This document shows, in pieces, positions 35,705-45,257 of a stretch of DNA of 64,000 bases. The stretch covers positions 21,721 to 85,720 of the forward strand of contig NZ_DCLL01000026.1 of assembly GCF_002321025.1 (NCBI RefSeq), in the 5' to 3' direction. The stretch is from Acinetobacter lwoffii. GTDB taxonomy: Bacteria; Pseudomonadota; Gammaproteobacteria; Pseudomonadales; Moraxellaceae. A program made the position numbers and the translations under genes. Each line of letters begins with the position of its first letter. Position 1 is the first letter of the stretch. Below the pieces are notes generated by a model, which saw only the letters and a list, made by a program, of their open reading frames with translations, did no database searches and was not told the origin of the DNA.

Positions 35705-36592
35705 CTAATCCAGATTCGTTAGTGGTGTTTGCGCCGGGAGTGGTGCAAGCCGATTCAACAAGCTGCCAAAAATTGCAGCAAAGATATACATAAAAATAGA
35801 ATAAACCGCGGCCGGCATCGCCACAGCAGCACTGCCGATCACGGTCAGGGCAATGGTCATGGCGAGGGTGCTGTTATGAATGCCGATTTCAAATGCGCTG
35901 GCACGGGCTTGAGCGCTATTAATATTGAGTAGTCGCGGAATCAGATAACCAATACTCAGGCTCAGGATGCAGAACAAGGCAGTCGCCAGACCCACCTGGG
36001 TCAAGTATTCACCGATATTGCTGCGCTCTTTGATGAGTGTGGCAATAATAATCAGCACCAAAAAGCCAATGGAAAAAATCCGCAGCGGCCGATTCAGTTT
36101 TGCTGTCACGCCTGGTGCATAGCGCCGAATCAACATGCCAATTCCCACCGGAATCAGGATGATCGCAAAGACTTGCAGAATCTTGCCGAATTGCAGGCCA
36201 ACTTGCTGGCTATCCTGCATAAAATGCATGATCGAAAAATTAATAATTAAAGGTAAGGTAATTGCTGCGATGACTGAGTTGATAGCAGTCAAAGTGATAT
36301 TGAGGGCTAAGTCACCTTTAAACAGATAGCTAAACAGGTTGGCCGTTGCACCCCCGGGCGAAGCCGCCAGGAGCATCAACCCGACCGAGAGCAATGGGGT
36401 TAAAGCGAATAGTTTGCAAAGCAAAAAGGCAATGCCAACCAGAACAACCAGTTGGCAGAACAATGCTATAAATACGGCTTTGGGGTGGCGAGTGACACGG
36501 CTAAAGTCCCGAGGCGTCAGTTCAAGGCCCAGTCCCATCATGATGATTGCAAGTGCCAGCGGCAGTAATATCGTTATAAGGCCAGAATCCAT
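35705..36592 (-). CDS. Bile acid:sodium symporter family (BASS) transporter, copy 1
   Basis: This is a 295-residue polytopic inner-membrane protein with about nine or ten hydrophobic segments. It carries the family motifs MMGLGLELTPRDF near the start, LLAASPGGATANLFSYLFKG near 75-95 (sodium-site region) and FEIGIHNSTLAMTIAL near 235-250. Bacterial members move organic anions with sodium; reported substrates differ (bile salts, pantoate, sulfur compounds), so none is assigned. It is followed by a terminator and preceded by a very similar paralogue, 87 bp away. Confidence 0.85.
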   Translation of the reverse strand: MDSGLITILLPLALAIIMMGLGLELTPRDFSRVTRHPKAVFIALFCQLVVLVGIAFLLCKLFALTPLLSVGLMLLAASPGGATANLFSYLFKGDLALNITLTAINSVIAAITLPLIINFSIMHFMQDSQQVGLQFGKILQVFAIILIPVGIGMLIRRYAPGVTAKLNRPLRIFSIGFLVLIIIATLIKERSNIGEYLTQVGLATALFCILSLSIGYLIPRLLNINSAQARASAFEIGIHNSTLAMTIALTVIGSAAVAMPAAVYSIFMYIFAAIFGSLLNRLAPLPAQTPLTNLD

Positions 36593-36679
36593 CTGTATGC
36601 TCCTTGTCGAAAATTGTTTTAATACTTCTGATTTTCTTTAGAAAAGCATACAGCCTTATAGCAGAATCAGCCAAATAAA

Positions 36680-37567
36680 TTACAAATCTGATAAACGACT
36701 TTTATTGCTATACACCACTTGCTGGCGACTAATCAGCACACCGAAAATAGTGGCGAAACTGTACATGAAAATTGTATAAATGCCTGCAGGAATAGCCATC
36801 GTGACATTATTTAAGACCGATATCGCAATCGTCAGCGCAATGGCAGTGTTATGAATGCCAATTTCAAAGGTACAGGCGCGTGCCATTTTCTCTGGGATAC
36901 CCATGAGTAAAGGAATGCAATAGCCAATAAACAGGCTGGAAAAACATAAAATCGCAGTTGCTGCACCAATATTGGCAAAGTATTCGACCAAATTCGAACG
37001 TTCTCTGAAAATGGCGAATATCAATAGGATGGTTAGAAAACCGATAGAGAGTAAGCGCATGGGCCTGCTGACAGTAATTGACAGGTTTGGAAATTTGGCC
37101 CGAAGCAGCATACCCATGATCACGGGAATCAAGGTAATTAAAAAGACCTGCATAATCTTTTCAACTGGAAAAGTCACGTTTGAGTCATGACTCATAAAGT
37201 AGTGTAAGGACAGATTGATAATAAAGGGCAGGGTAAAAATAGAGATGATGGTATTAATGGCGGTTAGAGTAATATTCAGTGCCACATCACCTTTATATAT
37301 GTAGCTAAATAGGTTCGCGGTTGGGCCACCAGGTGAGGCGGCTAGCAACATCAGACCTACAGCAAGCAAAGCGGGCAAGTCCAAAATCAGACAAATAAAA
37401 AAAGCAACGCTGGGTAATAGGACTAACTGCGCAAATAAAGTAATAAAAATGACTTTAGGATAGCGACTTAAGCGCAGGAAATCTTTGATAGTGAGTTCTA
37501 GCCCCAGCCCCATCATCATAATTGCCAATGTAATTGGCAAAAAAACGCTAAAAAACCCCGAATCCAT
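36680..37567 (-). CDS. Bile acid:sodium symporter family (BASS) transporter, copy 2
   Basis: A second 295-residue BASS protein lies directly upstream and is clearly a paralogue of the first: MMGLGLELTIKDF, LLAASPGGPTANLFSYIYKG and FEIGIHNTAIALTIAI occur at the same places, and both begin MDSG and have identical length. The C-terminal tails differ (NSNKSR-type here, PLPAQTPL-type in copy 1), and many loop residues have diverged. The pair probably arose by tandem duplication and is transcribed together. Substrates cannot be told apart from sequence. Confidence 0.85.
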   Translation of the reverse strand: MDSGFFSVFLPITLAIMMMGLGLELTIKDFLRLSRYPKVIFITLFAQLVLLPSVAFFICLILDLPALLAVGLMLLAASPGGPTANLFSYIYKGDVALNITLTAINTIISIFTLPFIINLSLHYFMSHDSNVTFPVEKIMQVFLITLIPVIMGMLLRAKFPNLSITVSRPMRLLSIGFLTILLIFAIFRERSNLVEYFANIGAATAILCFSSLFIGYCIPLLMGIPEKMARACTFEIGIHNTAIALTIAISVLNNVTMAIPAGIYTIFMYSFATIFGVLISRQQVVYSNKSRLSDL

Positions 37568-37634
37568 GAATTTGCCTTTTTATTATACATTTATAGGTAT
37601 ATTTCTAGTTTAGCCTAGATGAATAAATAAGCAA

Positions 37635-37668
37635 TAAAAAACGGGCAAAATGCAGTCACTTTGCCCGT
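37635..37668 (-). terminator. Terminator of the small exported-protein gene
   Basis: On the minus strand GACGGGCAAA and TTTGCCCGT pair around a 10-base loop and are followed by a T-run, about 45 bp after the stop at 37712. Confidence 0.85.
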
Positions 37669-37711
37669 CAAAGCTTTTACTTGAAATCTAAACTATTTAG
37701 ATATATATCGG

Positions 37712-38179
37712 CTACATACCTGGCTGGCCTTGCATTGGTGAATCAGGCTGTGCTGGCTGGTTCATCTGATGCTGCATAGGCTGGTTTTGCATATGTGGCT
37801 GCATCGGTTGGCTTTGCATCTGAGATTGTCCCTGAGGGCGTGGTGGCATAAAGCCTAATGCACATTTACCTTTGACTTCGGCACCATTGATGGTGGCAGT
37901 AGTCGCACCACTGTTGCCGCTACAGGTACTCATGAGTTCGGCTTCATCGCCTTTGATTGAAGCATTTTCGGATGAAGCGAAAAACTGCGGCTCACAGGTA
38001 CCATTCCAGATAATGCCGCGATGGGCAAAACTGACTTGTGCACCTTGGGATTTGCCTTTACAAACCTGTTGGTACTTTTGTGCATTATAAATGGTTTCGA
38101 CCTTATCATTCGCTGATGCAGCAAATGGCGCAAAACATAAACCACATAGAACGGTTGAGAGGAAAATATTCTTATTCAT
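37712..38179 (-). CDS. Small exported protein with Met/Gln/Pro-rich tail
   Basis: This 155-residue product has a typical signal peptide (MNKNIFLSTVLCGLCFAPFA, then ASA before NDKVE). The mature domain, to about residue 110, has four cysteines (in QVCKGKSQG, NGTCEPQFF, STCSGNSG and KGKCALGF) that could form two disulfides. The last 45 residues are low complexity, rich in Pro, Met and Gln, with repeated PMQ/MQ units. I do not recognise the family; Met-rich tails occur in periplasmic metal-handling proteins, but that is only an analogy. It stands alone between the BASS pair and mnmG. Confidence 0.75.
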   Translation of the reverse strand: MNKNIFLSTVLCGLCFAPFAASANDKVETIYNAQKYQQVCKGKSQGAQVSFAHRGIIWNGTCEPQFFASSENASIKGDEAELMSTCSGNSGATTATINGAEVKGKCALGFMPPRPQGQSQMQSQPMQPHMQNQPMQHQMNQPAQPDSPMQGQPGM

Positions 38180-38433
38180 CTTTTATACCTTTGTTTGTAA
38201 TGTAACCAACATATAGATTAAAAAATGCGCGAGATTAAACAATGCAAATCGAGTAAATTTCTCAGCTTATATGTTTAATTTATATAGTCCCTCTGCAAAG
38301 TTAAATTACAGTGCTTTAATGTTGTGCGAGTTAAGTGTGATTTATCTGAGGATAAATTCTACTGAATTTGTCTACTTTAGAGTGAAATTTGCTATAATGC
38401 TCAGCTATCCTTTTTTATCTCTCAATTACCACT
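38180..38433. other. Divergent promoter region between the small exported-protein gene and mnmG
   Basis: About 250 bp, AT-rich. It holds the mnmG promoter at 38368-38398 and, on the minus strand, presumably that of the small exported-protein gene. No other feature is apparent. Confidence 0.5.
38368..38398 (+). promoter_or_regulatory. Promoter of mnmG
   Basis: TTGTCT at 38368 and a perfect TATAAT at 38393-38398 with an extended -10 (TGCTATAAT) lie 35 bp before the mnmG ATG. The 19 bp spacing is long, but the extended -10 should compensate. Confidence 0.7.
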
Positions 38434-40314
38434 ATGCATTATCCTAAAGTATACGATGTCATTGTTATCGGTGGCGGTCACGCCGGTACGGAAGCGGCTC
38501 TGGCTGCAGCGCGTATGGGTCGACAGACTTTACTCTTAACTCATAACATTGAGACTTTAGGGCAGATGAGCTGTAACCCGGCCATCGGTGGTATTGGTAA
38601 ATCGCATTTGGTGCGTGAAATTGATGCTTTGGGCGGTGCGATGGCACTGGCTGCCGATAAAGGCGGTATTCAATTCCGTATTTTGAACTCGCGTAAAGGC
38701 GCTGCAGTACGTGCAACACGTGCGCAGGCGGACCGTGTACGTTATAAAGCCGCGATTCGCGAAACATTAGAAAACCAAGCCAATCTGGATATCTTCCAGC
38801 AAGCAGCAGACGACCTAATTGTTGAAGGCGATACTGTTAAAGGTGTGGTTACCCAAATGGGTATCCGTTTTGATGCCAAAACTGTGGTGCTGACAGCAGG
38901 TACTTTCCTAGGTGGTGTCATCCACGTCGGTCTGGAGAAATCTAGCGGTGGTCGTGCCGGTGATCCGCCGTCAATTTCCTTGGCACATCGTTTGCGTGAA
39001 CTTCAACTTCCAGTGGGTCGTTTAAAAACAGGTACACCACCGCGTATTGATGCGCGTTCGGTCGATTTTTCTGTCATGACACCACAGCCGGGTGATTTCC
39101 CGTCTCCAACCATGTCGTTCATGGGTAATGCTTCAATGCATCCAGAACAGGTAAATTGCTATATCACGCATACCAATGAGCGCACGCATGAAATCATTCG
39201 TGGCGGTTTAGATCGTTCACCGATGTACACGGGTGTGATCGAAGGTGTTGGGCCACGTTACTGCCCATCGATTGAAGACAAGATTCACCGTTTTTCCGAT
39301 AAAGATTCGCACCAAGTCTTCCTCGAGCCTGAAGGTCTGGATACACATGAGCTTTATCCAAATGGTATTTCAACATCATTGCCATTTGACGTTCAGTTTG
39401 AACTGGTTCGTTCGATCCGTGGTATGGAAAATGCGCACATTCTTCGTCCGGGCTATGCCATCGAATATGATTACTTTAACCCACAAGCGTTGAAATTCAC
39501 GCTTGAGACTAAAGCAATTAATAACCTGTACTTCGCGGGTCAAATCAACGGTACTACCGGTTATGAAGAAGCGGGTGCGCAAGGTTTGCTTGCAGGCTTG
39601 AACGCCGCACGCCGTGCCTGGGATCAGGAGCAGTGGACACCGAAACGTGATGAAGCTTACATGGGCGTACTGGTTGATGACCTGATTACACTCGGTACCA
39701 AAGAACCATACCGTATGTTCACCTCACGTGCCGAATACCGTTTGATGCTGCGTGAAGATAACGCAGATCAGCGTTTAACAGCCATTGGTCGTGAAATGGG
39801 TCTGGTGGATGACGCGCGTTGGGCAGTGTACTGTGAGAAAATGGAAGCAGTGGAAAAAGAAACAGGCCGTTTGCAACACTTGTGGGCCGCACCAAATAAC
39901 CCAATGGGTAAGAAATTCGTTGAGATGACCGGTGCAGACCTGTCTAAAGAATGTTCGGCGATTGATTTGTTGAAACGTCCAAACATTTCATTTGCTCAAA
40001 TTGCAGAGTTAACCAATTCTGAAGTATCACCATTTGTCGGTGAGCAAATTGAAATTGCAGTGAAATATGCGGGTTATATTAATCGTCAGCATGAAGACGT
40101 CGCACAAATGAAACGTCTTGAAGAAACCCGTATTCCTGCGGATTTCGATTATGACATCGTGTCGGGTCTTTCCCGTGAAATTACCCTGAAACTGAAAGAT
40201 GTTCGTCCTGAAACATTGGCGCAAGCCAGTCGTATTCCAGGTGTAACCCCTGCAGCAGTTCAACTGGTGATGATTACAATTCGTAAGAATGCACAAGCAA
40301 AGAAATCTGCTTAA
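38434..40314 (+). CDS. mnmG: tRNA uridine-5-carboxymethylaminomethyl modification enzyme MnmG (GidA)
   Basis: MnmG is an FAD-dependent enzyme that with MnmE installs cmnm5 at the wobble uridine of several tRNAs. The 626-residue protein has the FAD-binding motif [19 protein letters not shown] near residues 11-29, then [20 protein letters not shown] and [15 protein letters not shown] near 190-205. The C-terminus has the MnmE- and tRNA-binding helical region. A strong promoter precedes it and a terminator follows. mnmE is not in the window. No anomaly was seen. Confidence 0.98.
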   Translation: MHYPKVYDVIVIGGGHAGTEAALAAARMGRQTLLLTHNIETLGQMSCNPAIGGIGKSHLVREIDALGGAMALAADKGGIQFRILNSRKGAAVRATRAQADRVRYKAAIRETLENQANLDIFQQAADDLIVEGDTVKGVVTQMGIRFDAKTVVLTAGTFLGGVIHVGLEKSSGGRAGDPPSISLAHRLRELQLPVGRLKTGTPPRIDARSVDFSVMTPQPGDFPSPTMSFMGNASMHPEQVNCYITHTNERTHEIIRGGLDRSPMYTGVIEGVGPRYCPSIEDKIHRFSDKDSHQVFLEPEGLDTHELYPNGISTSLPFDVQFELVRSIRGMENAHILRPGYAIEYDYFNPQALKFTLETKAINNLYFAGQINGTTGYEEAGAQGLLAGLNAARRAWDQEQWTPKRDEAYMGVLVDDLITLGTKEPYRMFTSRAEYRLMLREDNADQRLTAIGREMGLVDDARWAVYCEKMEAVEKETGRLQHLWAAPNNPMGKKFVEMTGADLSKECSAIDLLKRPNISFAQIAELTNSEVSPFVGEQIEIAVKYAGYINRQHEDVAQMKRLEETRIPADFDYDIVSGLSREITLKLKDVRPETLAQASRIPGVTPAAVQLVMITIRKNAQAKKSA

Positions 40315-40325
40315 GATTTTGCGCT

Positions 40326-40354
40326 AAAAAAGCCCGCATTAAGCGGGCTTTTTA
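40326..40354 (+). terminator. Terminator of mnmG
   Basis: AAAAAGCCCGC and GCGGGCTTTTT pair around ATTAA, 12 bp after the mnmG stop. Confidence 0.92.
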
Positions 40355-40628
40355 TCGGCTTGTAGTTTTGTATAAGTTTTGACTATCGTTGAATTAAAAA
40401 TAACTACTATTAAATTAAGTTATTGATAAATATATATAATAAATATTATTAAGATGTATTAAGTCTATAAATACAATCTTTTAGGTCTAATTTAGATGAT
40501 ATTTACACATGCTGATGTGCTTAAACCCGACTATTGTCGTGCTATTTCTCTATTAAGATTAGGTTAAGAATAATGCAACGGATCGTCAGACTGTTAAACG
40601 GTTTGTGAATTATTGATGGAGATCAGTC
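40355..40628. other. Intergenic region between mnmG and the MFS gene
   Basis: About 270 bp of very AT-rich DNA with TATATATAATAAATATT-type text near 40430-40450. It should hold the promoter of the MFS gene. I see no coding frame or operator palindrome that I would defend. Confidence 0.4.
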
Positions 40629-41835
40629 ATGGCACAGTCATACAGCGAAAAAGCCCAAAAAATATTAACGATATTCTTATGTTTCTGGGTCGCATTTTTT
40701 GAAGGTTTTGACCTTCAAGCTCCCGGGATTGCGGCGAAAGGAATTGCAGCAAGCTTTGGTTTAGATCAAATCCAAATGGGCTATGTATTTAGTCTGGGTG
40801 TCTTTGGAATGCTGTTTGGCGCATTCTTTGGCGGACGTATTGCAGATTATCTAGGACAAAAGAAAGTCCTAATGCTTTCTGTGACTATTTTTGGTCTGTT
40901 CATGTCGTTGACTGCAATTGCGCCAAGCATCGAAGTTTTATATGCAGCGCGTTTCTTTACTGGTCTGGGTTTAGGTGCGGCAATGCCAACCATGATTTCA
41001 GTCGTCGGTGATGAAGCAACCGAAGCCAACCGTGGCAAGCTAAATAGTCTGATGTATTGTGGTTTGCCGGTAGGGGCGATCTTTGTTGCCGGTCTGGCCA
41101 TGTTGCTTCCGGAGATTCAATGGCAAACCTTGTTCCTGATTGGGGGGATTAACGCCTTTAGCACTGATTCCATTGATGGCATTTATTCTTAAAGATAAGC
41201 TTAAGGTAAATGCGGAGGTACAGGTCTCTGGTGAAGCTGTGCCGGGCATGGCTGAAGTTTTGTTCAAGCAGCGACAGTATAAAAATACAGTGCCTCTTTG
41301 GGTTGGCTTCTTTTTTACCTTGATGATCAATTATATTTTGATTAGCTGGTTGCCAAATTTACTTATGGAACAAGGTTTGCAGAAACAGCAGGCATTTTTG
41401 GTGATGTTGGTGTTCCAGGTGGGCGCTGTCATTGGAACCCTAAGCCTGGGTTATTTACTGGACCGTTTAAAGCTCTGGCAAATGGCGACTATCATTTATA
41501 GTGGCTTGTTTGTTGCCTTGGTATTGCTATTCACCACAACTTCTATTCCGTTATTAATTTTGGCGGGAGTCATGGGGGGTATTTTCTCTACAGGTGGCCA
41601 ATCTATTCTGTATGGGATCTCACCAATTTTTTATTCAGGCGCAGGTAAAGTCACCGGTGTGGGTAGTGCGATCTCTCTAGGACGTTTAGGGGCGATGACT
41701 GGACCATTATTAACTGGAAAAATTCTGGCATTAGGTTTGGGAACGACGGGCATTCTTGTGGCAAGTTTGCCAGCAGTGGTCGTATCGGCAGTAGCTGTCA
41801 CCGCACTATCACGTTATAAGGCTGCTCATAAGTAA
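40629..41835 (+). pseudogene. MFS transporter (AAHS-like), frame broken at a G6 run
   Basis: Two plus-strand frames together encode one MFS transporter of about 401 residues. Frame one (40629-41192) has TM1 to TM5-6, with GIAAKGIAASFGLDQIQMGY and MFS motif A GGRIADYLGQKKVL, then GLGLGAAMPTMISVVGDEA. Its frame ends soon after a run of six G residues at 41142-41147. The second frame continues the protein as GLTPLALIPLMAFILKDKLK to 41835 with the remaining membrane segments. Removing one G joins the frames as LIGGLTPLALIP. The protein resembles aromatic-acid/4-hydroxybenzoate transporters (AAHS). A ribosome binding site GGAG precedes the ATG. Whether this is decay, phase variation or a base-call error is open. 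Confidence 0.85.
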
Positions 41836-41859
41836 TTGATCATTGATATCTGTCAATAC

Positions 41860-41889
41860 AAAAAGGGAATCTGAAGATTCCTTTTTTTA
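41860..41889 (+). terminator. Terminator after the MFS gene
   Basis: AAAAAGGGAATC and GATTCCTTTTTT pair around TGAA, 25 bp after the stop at 41835. Confidence 0.88.
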
Positions 41890-41968
41890 TCGTCGAGGTT
41901 TTTAATTGAATAAAGTCAGTCCATAAAATTTGCTAAAATATACGGATAGTAAACAGATTGATTTTTAT

Positions 41969-42295
41969 ATGGCTTATCAACTTATTCCACTCTCGATTCA
42001 GGCCACTGATAATATTGCCTGTCCACATTGTCAGCACAACGTGATTGATTGGGCAGAAGAGCAGTATGTGCAACCTTGTGAACATACCCTGTTTATTGCC
42101 ATGGATATTGGCTTTGAATATATGACGGATGAATTCGAGCACAGCATGCCGCGTTCTGTAGATGATCTGCATGCCAATGATGATCAGGTGAATATGCTGG
42201 ATGAAATCACCCAAGCGACTTATTCAAATTATCTGATATATAAGTCTGATCTGGGCATAGATGGGTATTTCCGCTATGTGGGTTTTACTGCATAA
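41969..42295 (+). CDS. Small hypothetical protein with a CPHC motif
   Basis: The preferred start is the ATG at 41969, giving 108 residues (MAYQLIPLSIQATDNIACPH). The frame is open from a TTG at 41930, but that overlaps a promoter-like TGCTAAAAT and has no ribosome binding site. CPHC near residues 18-21 and QPCEH near 35-39 could be a single zinc-ribbon-like site, but the second CxxC pair is missing. The rest is acidic (FEYMTDEFEHSMPRSVDDLH) with a C-terminal aromatic stretch GYFRYVGFTA. I do not recognise a family. Terminators lie on both sides, so it is monocistronic. Confidence 0.6.
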   Translation: MAYQLIPLSIQATDNIACPHCQHNVIDWAEEQYVQPCEHTLFIAMDIGFEYMTDEFEHSMPRSVDDLHANDDQVNMLDEITQATYSNYLIYKSDLGIDGYFRYVGFTA

Positions 42296-42305
42296 ATCAT
42301 CATCA

Positions 42306-42335
42306 ATAAAAAAGCGCCAATCGGCGCTTTTTTAT
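42306..42335. terminator. Convergent terminator between the CPHC protein and ntrC
   Basis: AAAAAAGCGCC and GGCGCTTTTTT pair around AATC. It works in both directions: for the small protein on plus and for ntrC, whose stop is 10 bp away, on minus. Confidence 0.93.
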
Positions 42336-42344
42336 ATGGAAAGA

Positions 42345-43820
42345 TTAACTTTCTATTTCTTCTTCGATTTCATCATCCGTAGTATCCATGCCCAATTCTT
42401 TAAGCTTGCGCGTTAAAGTGTTGCGACCCCAACCTAAAAGTTCTGCGGCATGACGTTTACGGCCACGGGTTTGTTGCAAGGCTGCATTGATCAAGGTGCG
42501 TTCAAACATCGGCGTCGCAACATCCAGAAGTTTCATTTCACCATTTTTGAGTTTCTGCATCGCCCATTGACCCAGCAATTCATCCCAGTGATGCGGTGCG
42601 ATCTGGTTCAGCGTTGGAATTGGCGCACCCGGATCCTGCTGATGAATTGGAATCTGTTTCAGCTCAGGTGGCAAGTCTTCAGGATAGACTTCACGACCTG
42701 TGATCATGACAGTCAGCCAGCGACAGGTATTTTCAAGTTGACGCACATTACCTTGCCATGGCAATTTCTGCATATATTCTTGGGTTTCAGGACGTAATAT
42801 CTTTGGATTGACCCCAAGTTCTTTACCGGCACGTGCCAGAAAATGCTGCGCCAGCATCGGAATATCTTCACTGCGATGTGCCAGTTTTGGAATATGAATA
42901 CGAATTACATTCAGGCGGTGATATAAGTCTTCACGGAAACGACCATCATGGACCAGTTTTTCCAAATCCTGATGTGTTGCAGCCACGATACGCACATCGA
43001 CCTTAACCGGAATATGACCGCCAACTCGGTAGAACTCTCCATCGGCTAGGACACGCAATAAACGGGTCTGGGTCTCAAATGGCATATCGCCAATTTCATC
43101 TAAAAACAGCGTACCGCCATTTGCCTGTTCAAAACGACCTTGGCGCTGGGTATTAGCACCGGTAAATGCACCTTTCTCATGGCCGAAAAGTTCAGTTTCG
43201 ATCAGGTCTTTTGGAATCGCCGCCATATTGAGGGCAATAAAAGGTTTTGAGCTGCGTGGTGAATGACGATGCAGGGCATGCGCTACCAGTTCTTTACCTG
43301 TACCAGACTCACCATTAATCAACACGGTAATATGCGATTGTGATAAACGGCCAATGGCACGAAACACTTCCTGCATGGCAGGCGATTCACCAATAATTTC
43401 GGTAGATTGAATTGGTGGAGCCGCTTTTGCTGATTCTTGTTGCTGTAGCTTGGTGATATGTAAAATTGCACGATTTACCAGCGCCAGTGCTTCATCAATA
43501 TCAAAAGGCTTAGGCAGATATTCAAAAGCACCAGTTTGATAGCTAGAAACAGCCGATTCTAAGTCTGAATGCGCCGTCATAATAATGACAGGTAGGTCAG
43601 GATAACTGTGTTTAACCTTGCCCAGGAAGGTAAGTCCATCAATACCCGGCATGCGGATATCGGTCAAAATCACATCGGGTGCTTCCAGACTCAGTTGGTC
43701 TAGTGCAGATTGTGCTTCTTCAAAACTGGTCACATCCAGACCTTCCTCTTTAAAGGTCTTTTCCAGTACCCAGCGCATGGCGCGATCGTCATCAATCACC
43801 CATATTTTATTTCGCGACAT
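42345..43820 (-). CDS. glnG: Nitrogen regulatory response regulator NtrC (sigma-54 activator)
   Basis: NtrC is phosphorylated by NtrB under nitrogen limitation and activates sigma-54 promoters. The 491-residue protein has an N-terminal receiver domain (MSRNKIWVIDDDRAMRWVLE) with phospho-acceptor D54 in ILTDIRMPG. The AAA+ domain has Walker A NGESGTGKELVAHALH near residue 165, and the sigma-54 contact loop HEKGAFTGANTQRQGRF. The Fis-type helix-turn-helix at the C-terminus is TRGRKRHAAELLGWGRNTLT. Its start overlaps ntrB by 14 bp, so the pair is coupled. glnA is not next to it. Confidence 0.96.
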   Translation of the reverse strand: MSRNKIWVIDDDRAMRWVLEKTFKEEGLDVTSFEEAQSALDQLSLEAPDVILTDIRMPGIDGLTFLGKVKHSYPDLPVIIMTAHSDLESAVSSYQTGAFEYLPKPFDIDEALALVNRAILHITKLQQQESAKAAPPIQSTEIIGESPAMQEVFRAIGRLSQSHITVLINGESGTGKELVAHALHRHSPRSSKPFIALNMAAIPKDLIETELFGHEKGAFTGANTQRQGRFEQANGGTLFLDEIGDMPFETQTRLLRVLADGEFYRVGGHIPVKVDVRIVAATHQDLEKLVHDGRFREDLYHRLNVIRIHIPKLAHRSEDIPMLAQHFLARAGKELGVNPKILRPETQEYMQKLPWQGNVRQLENTCRWLTVMITGREVYPEDLPPELKQIPIHQQDPGAPIPTLNQIAPHHWDELLGQWAMQKLKNGEMKLLDVATPMFERTLINAALQQTRGRKRHAAELLGWGRNTLTRKLKELGMDTTDDEIEEEIES

Positions 43821-44916
43821 GATTCGACTCCCAAGGTAAATATAAGCTAAAGACGGTTTTTCCAGCCACGGACTGACACTCGATCATGCCGTTGTGCTGA
43901 TGAATAATATTTTGAGCAATACTGAGGCCCAGTCCGGTCCCTTTGGCACGGCTGGTGACCAGCGGATAAAACACCGATTCGATAATCTCTTCCGGCACAC
44001 CTGGGCCATTGTCTTCAATATCAATCCGTACCACAGAGCGGTGAATCACCCCGTTAATAGTAAAAAGACGCTGGATCCGGGTTCTTAAAATCAGTTCCGG
44101 TTGATGTTCGACAAAGAATTCCTTGTTTTCGGTCATGGCCTGTACGGCATTGGCGCAAATATTCAAAATGACCTGAATCAATTGGTCACGGTCTGCCAGA
44201 ACTTCCGGTAAGGACAAGTCGTAATCCCGGATAATCTTGATTTTCTTTTTGGTCTGGTTGGCAATCAGTGAACGTACACGTTCCAATGGTTCATGGACAT
44301 TGACCAGTTCATAGCTCGGAAGCTGGCGTGAGCCGAGCATGGTATCGGCCAGATTTCTCAGTCGATCCACTTCGCTAATGATAATGTCGGTAAATTCTTT
44401 GTATTGTGGATCATTCAAACTACGTGCCAGTAATTGAGTCGCGCCACGAATGCCACCGAGTGGATTTTTGATTTCATGCGCGACACCGCGAATCAGCTGA
44501 CGCGCTACCTGATGCTGTTGCAGCAGATTTTCTTCGCGTGAAATTTTTAACATACGATCGCGAGGATTGAGTTCAATGAGCAGCAACGGATGATAAGGTT
44601 TGCCGAGGTTCAATTGAGAAACGGTGTAGTCGACATGAATGTCTTTAAAGTTGACCAGAATAGTGGCTTCGCGGCGTGTATAAGGTTGTCCCGTAGTTAA
44701 AGTATTATTCAGGGCTTCTTCGGTATTGAACTCATCTGTCGGGTTTTGCAAAATATTGAGCACAGATGTGCCGCTCGCGCGGAATAAGCTCACATCAAAT
44801 AAGGCTTCACAGGCAGAATTCAGATAATAAATATTAAGATCGCGGTCTATCAATAAGATACACGTGGTCATATTGTCCACTAAAGCACGATAGTCGATCG
44901 GAATAATTTGATCCAT
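43807..44916 (-). CDS. glnL: Nitrogen regulation sensor kinase NtrB
   Basis: NtrB is the soluble kinase/phosphatase that controls NtrC in response to PII. From the ATG at 44916 the protein has 369 residues; an ATG at 44961 is in frame, but AGGAA upstream of the later one favours it. Residues 1-115 look like a PAS domain (DYRALVDNMTTCILLIDRDL). The histidine box VAHEIKNPLGGIRGATQLLA puts the phosphorylated histidine at 147. The N box ICANAVQAM and the G boxes DNGPGVPEE and GTGLGLSIAQNII are intact. It is the first gene of the ntrBC unit. Confidence 0.95.
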   Translation of the reverse strand: MDQIIPIDYRALVDNMTTCILLIDRDLNIYYLNSACEALFDVSLFRASGTSVLNILQNPTDEFNTEEALNNTLTTGQPYTRREATILVNFKDIHVDYTVSQLNLGKPYHPLLLIELNPRDRMLKISREENLLQQHQVARQLIRGVAHEIKNPLGGIRGATQLLARSLNDPQYKEFTDIIISEVDRLRNLADTMLGSRQLPSYELVNVHEPLERVRSLIANQTKKKIKIIRDYDLSLPEVLADRDQLIQVILNICANAVQAMTENKEFFVEHQPELILRTRIQRLFTINGVIHRSVVRIDIEDNGPGVPEEIIESVFYPLVTSRAKGTGLGLSIAQNIIHQHNGMIECQSVAGKTVFSLYLPWESNHVAK

Positions 44917-44961
44917 TCGCGGGTTTGTTCCTGTATTAAAATGGCGCAATGGCATCTTCAT

Positions 44962-45257
44962 AAAGCAATTTAATCAATTTTAAGTTCTGATTTGATGCAA
45001 GATGCACGCCAACTTTTATGAGTAGAGATTATTTATTGCGATGAAATGCAGAAATGTGACAGAGCAACACAATTCATCTTAGATATAGCGGATTAAATTG
45101 AGGCTGTAAATCTAAAATGATTCATTTTGGTGCATAGGTGAGTATGTTGAATATTTTATGGCAATATTTTAGTGCATGATGCAAAGAGTCAGGTTTTCAA
45201 CTATTTTTATGATGCGAAAAGACATACAATACGCGCATTCTAGTAGAGCGAAAATTC
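44962..45257. other. Divergent region between ntrB and rimO
   Basis: About 296 bp of AT-rich DNA holding both promoters. A half-site-like TTTTGGTGCA occurs near 45127-45136 and TGCATGATGCA near 45173-45183, but neither matches the full NtrC palindrome. No sigma-54 promoter with correct spacing was found. Confidence 0.45.

Noticed and set aside
45120..45190. NtrC site and sigma-54 promoter between ntrB and rimO
   Set aside because: Only half-site-like TTTTGGTGCA and a short palindrome are present, and the GG-N10-GC spacing of sigma-54 promoters is not met.
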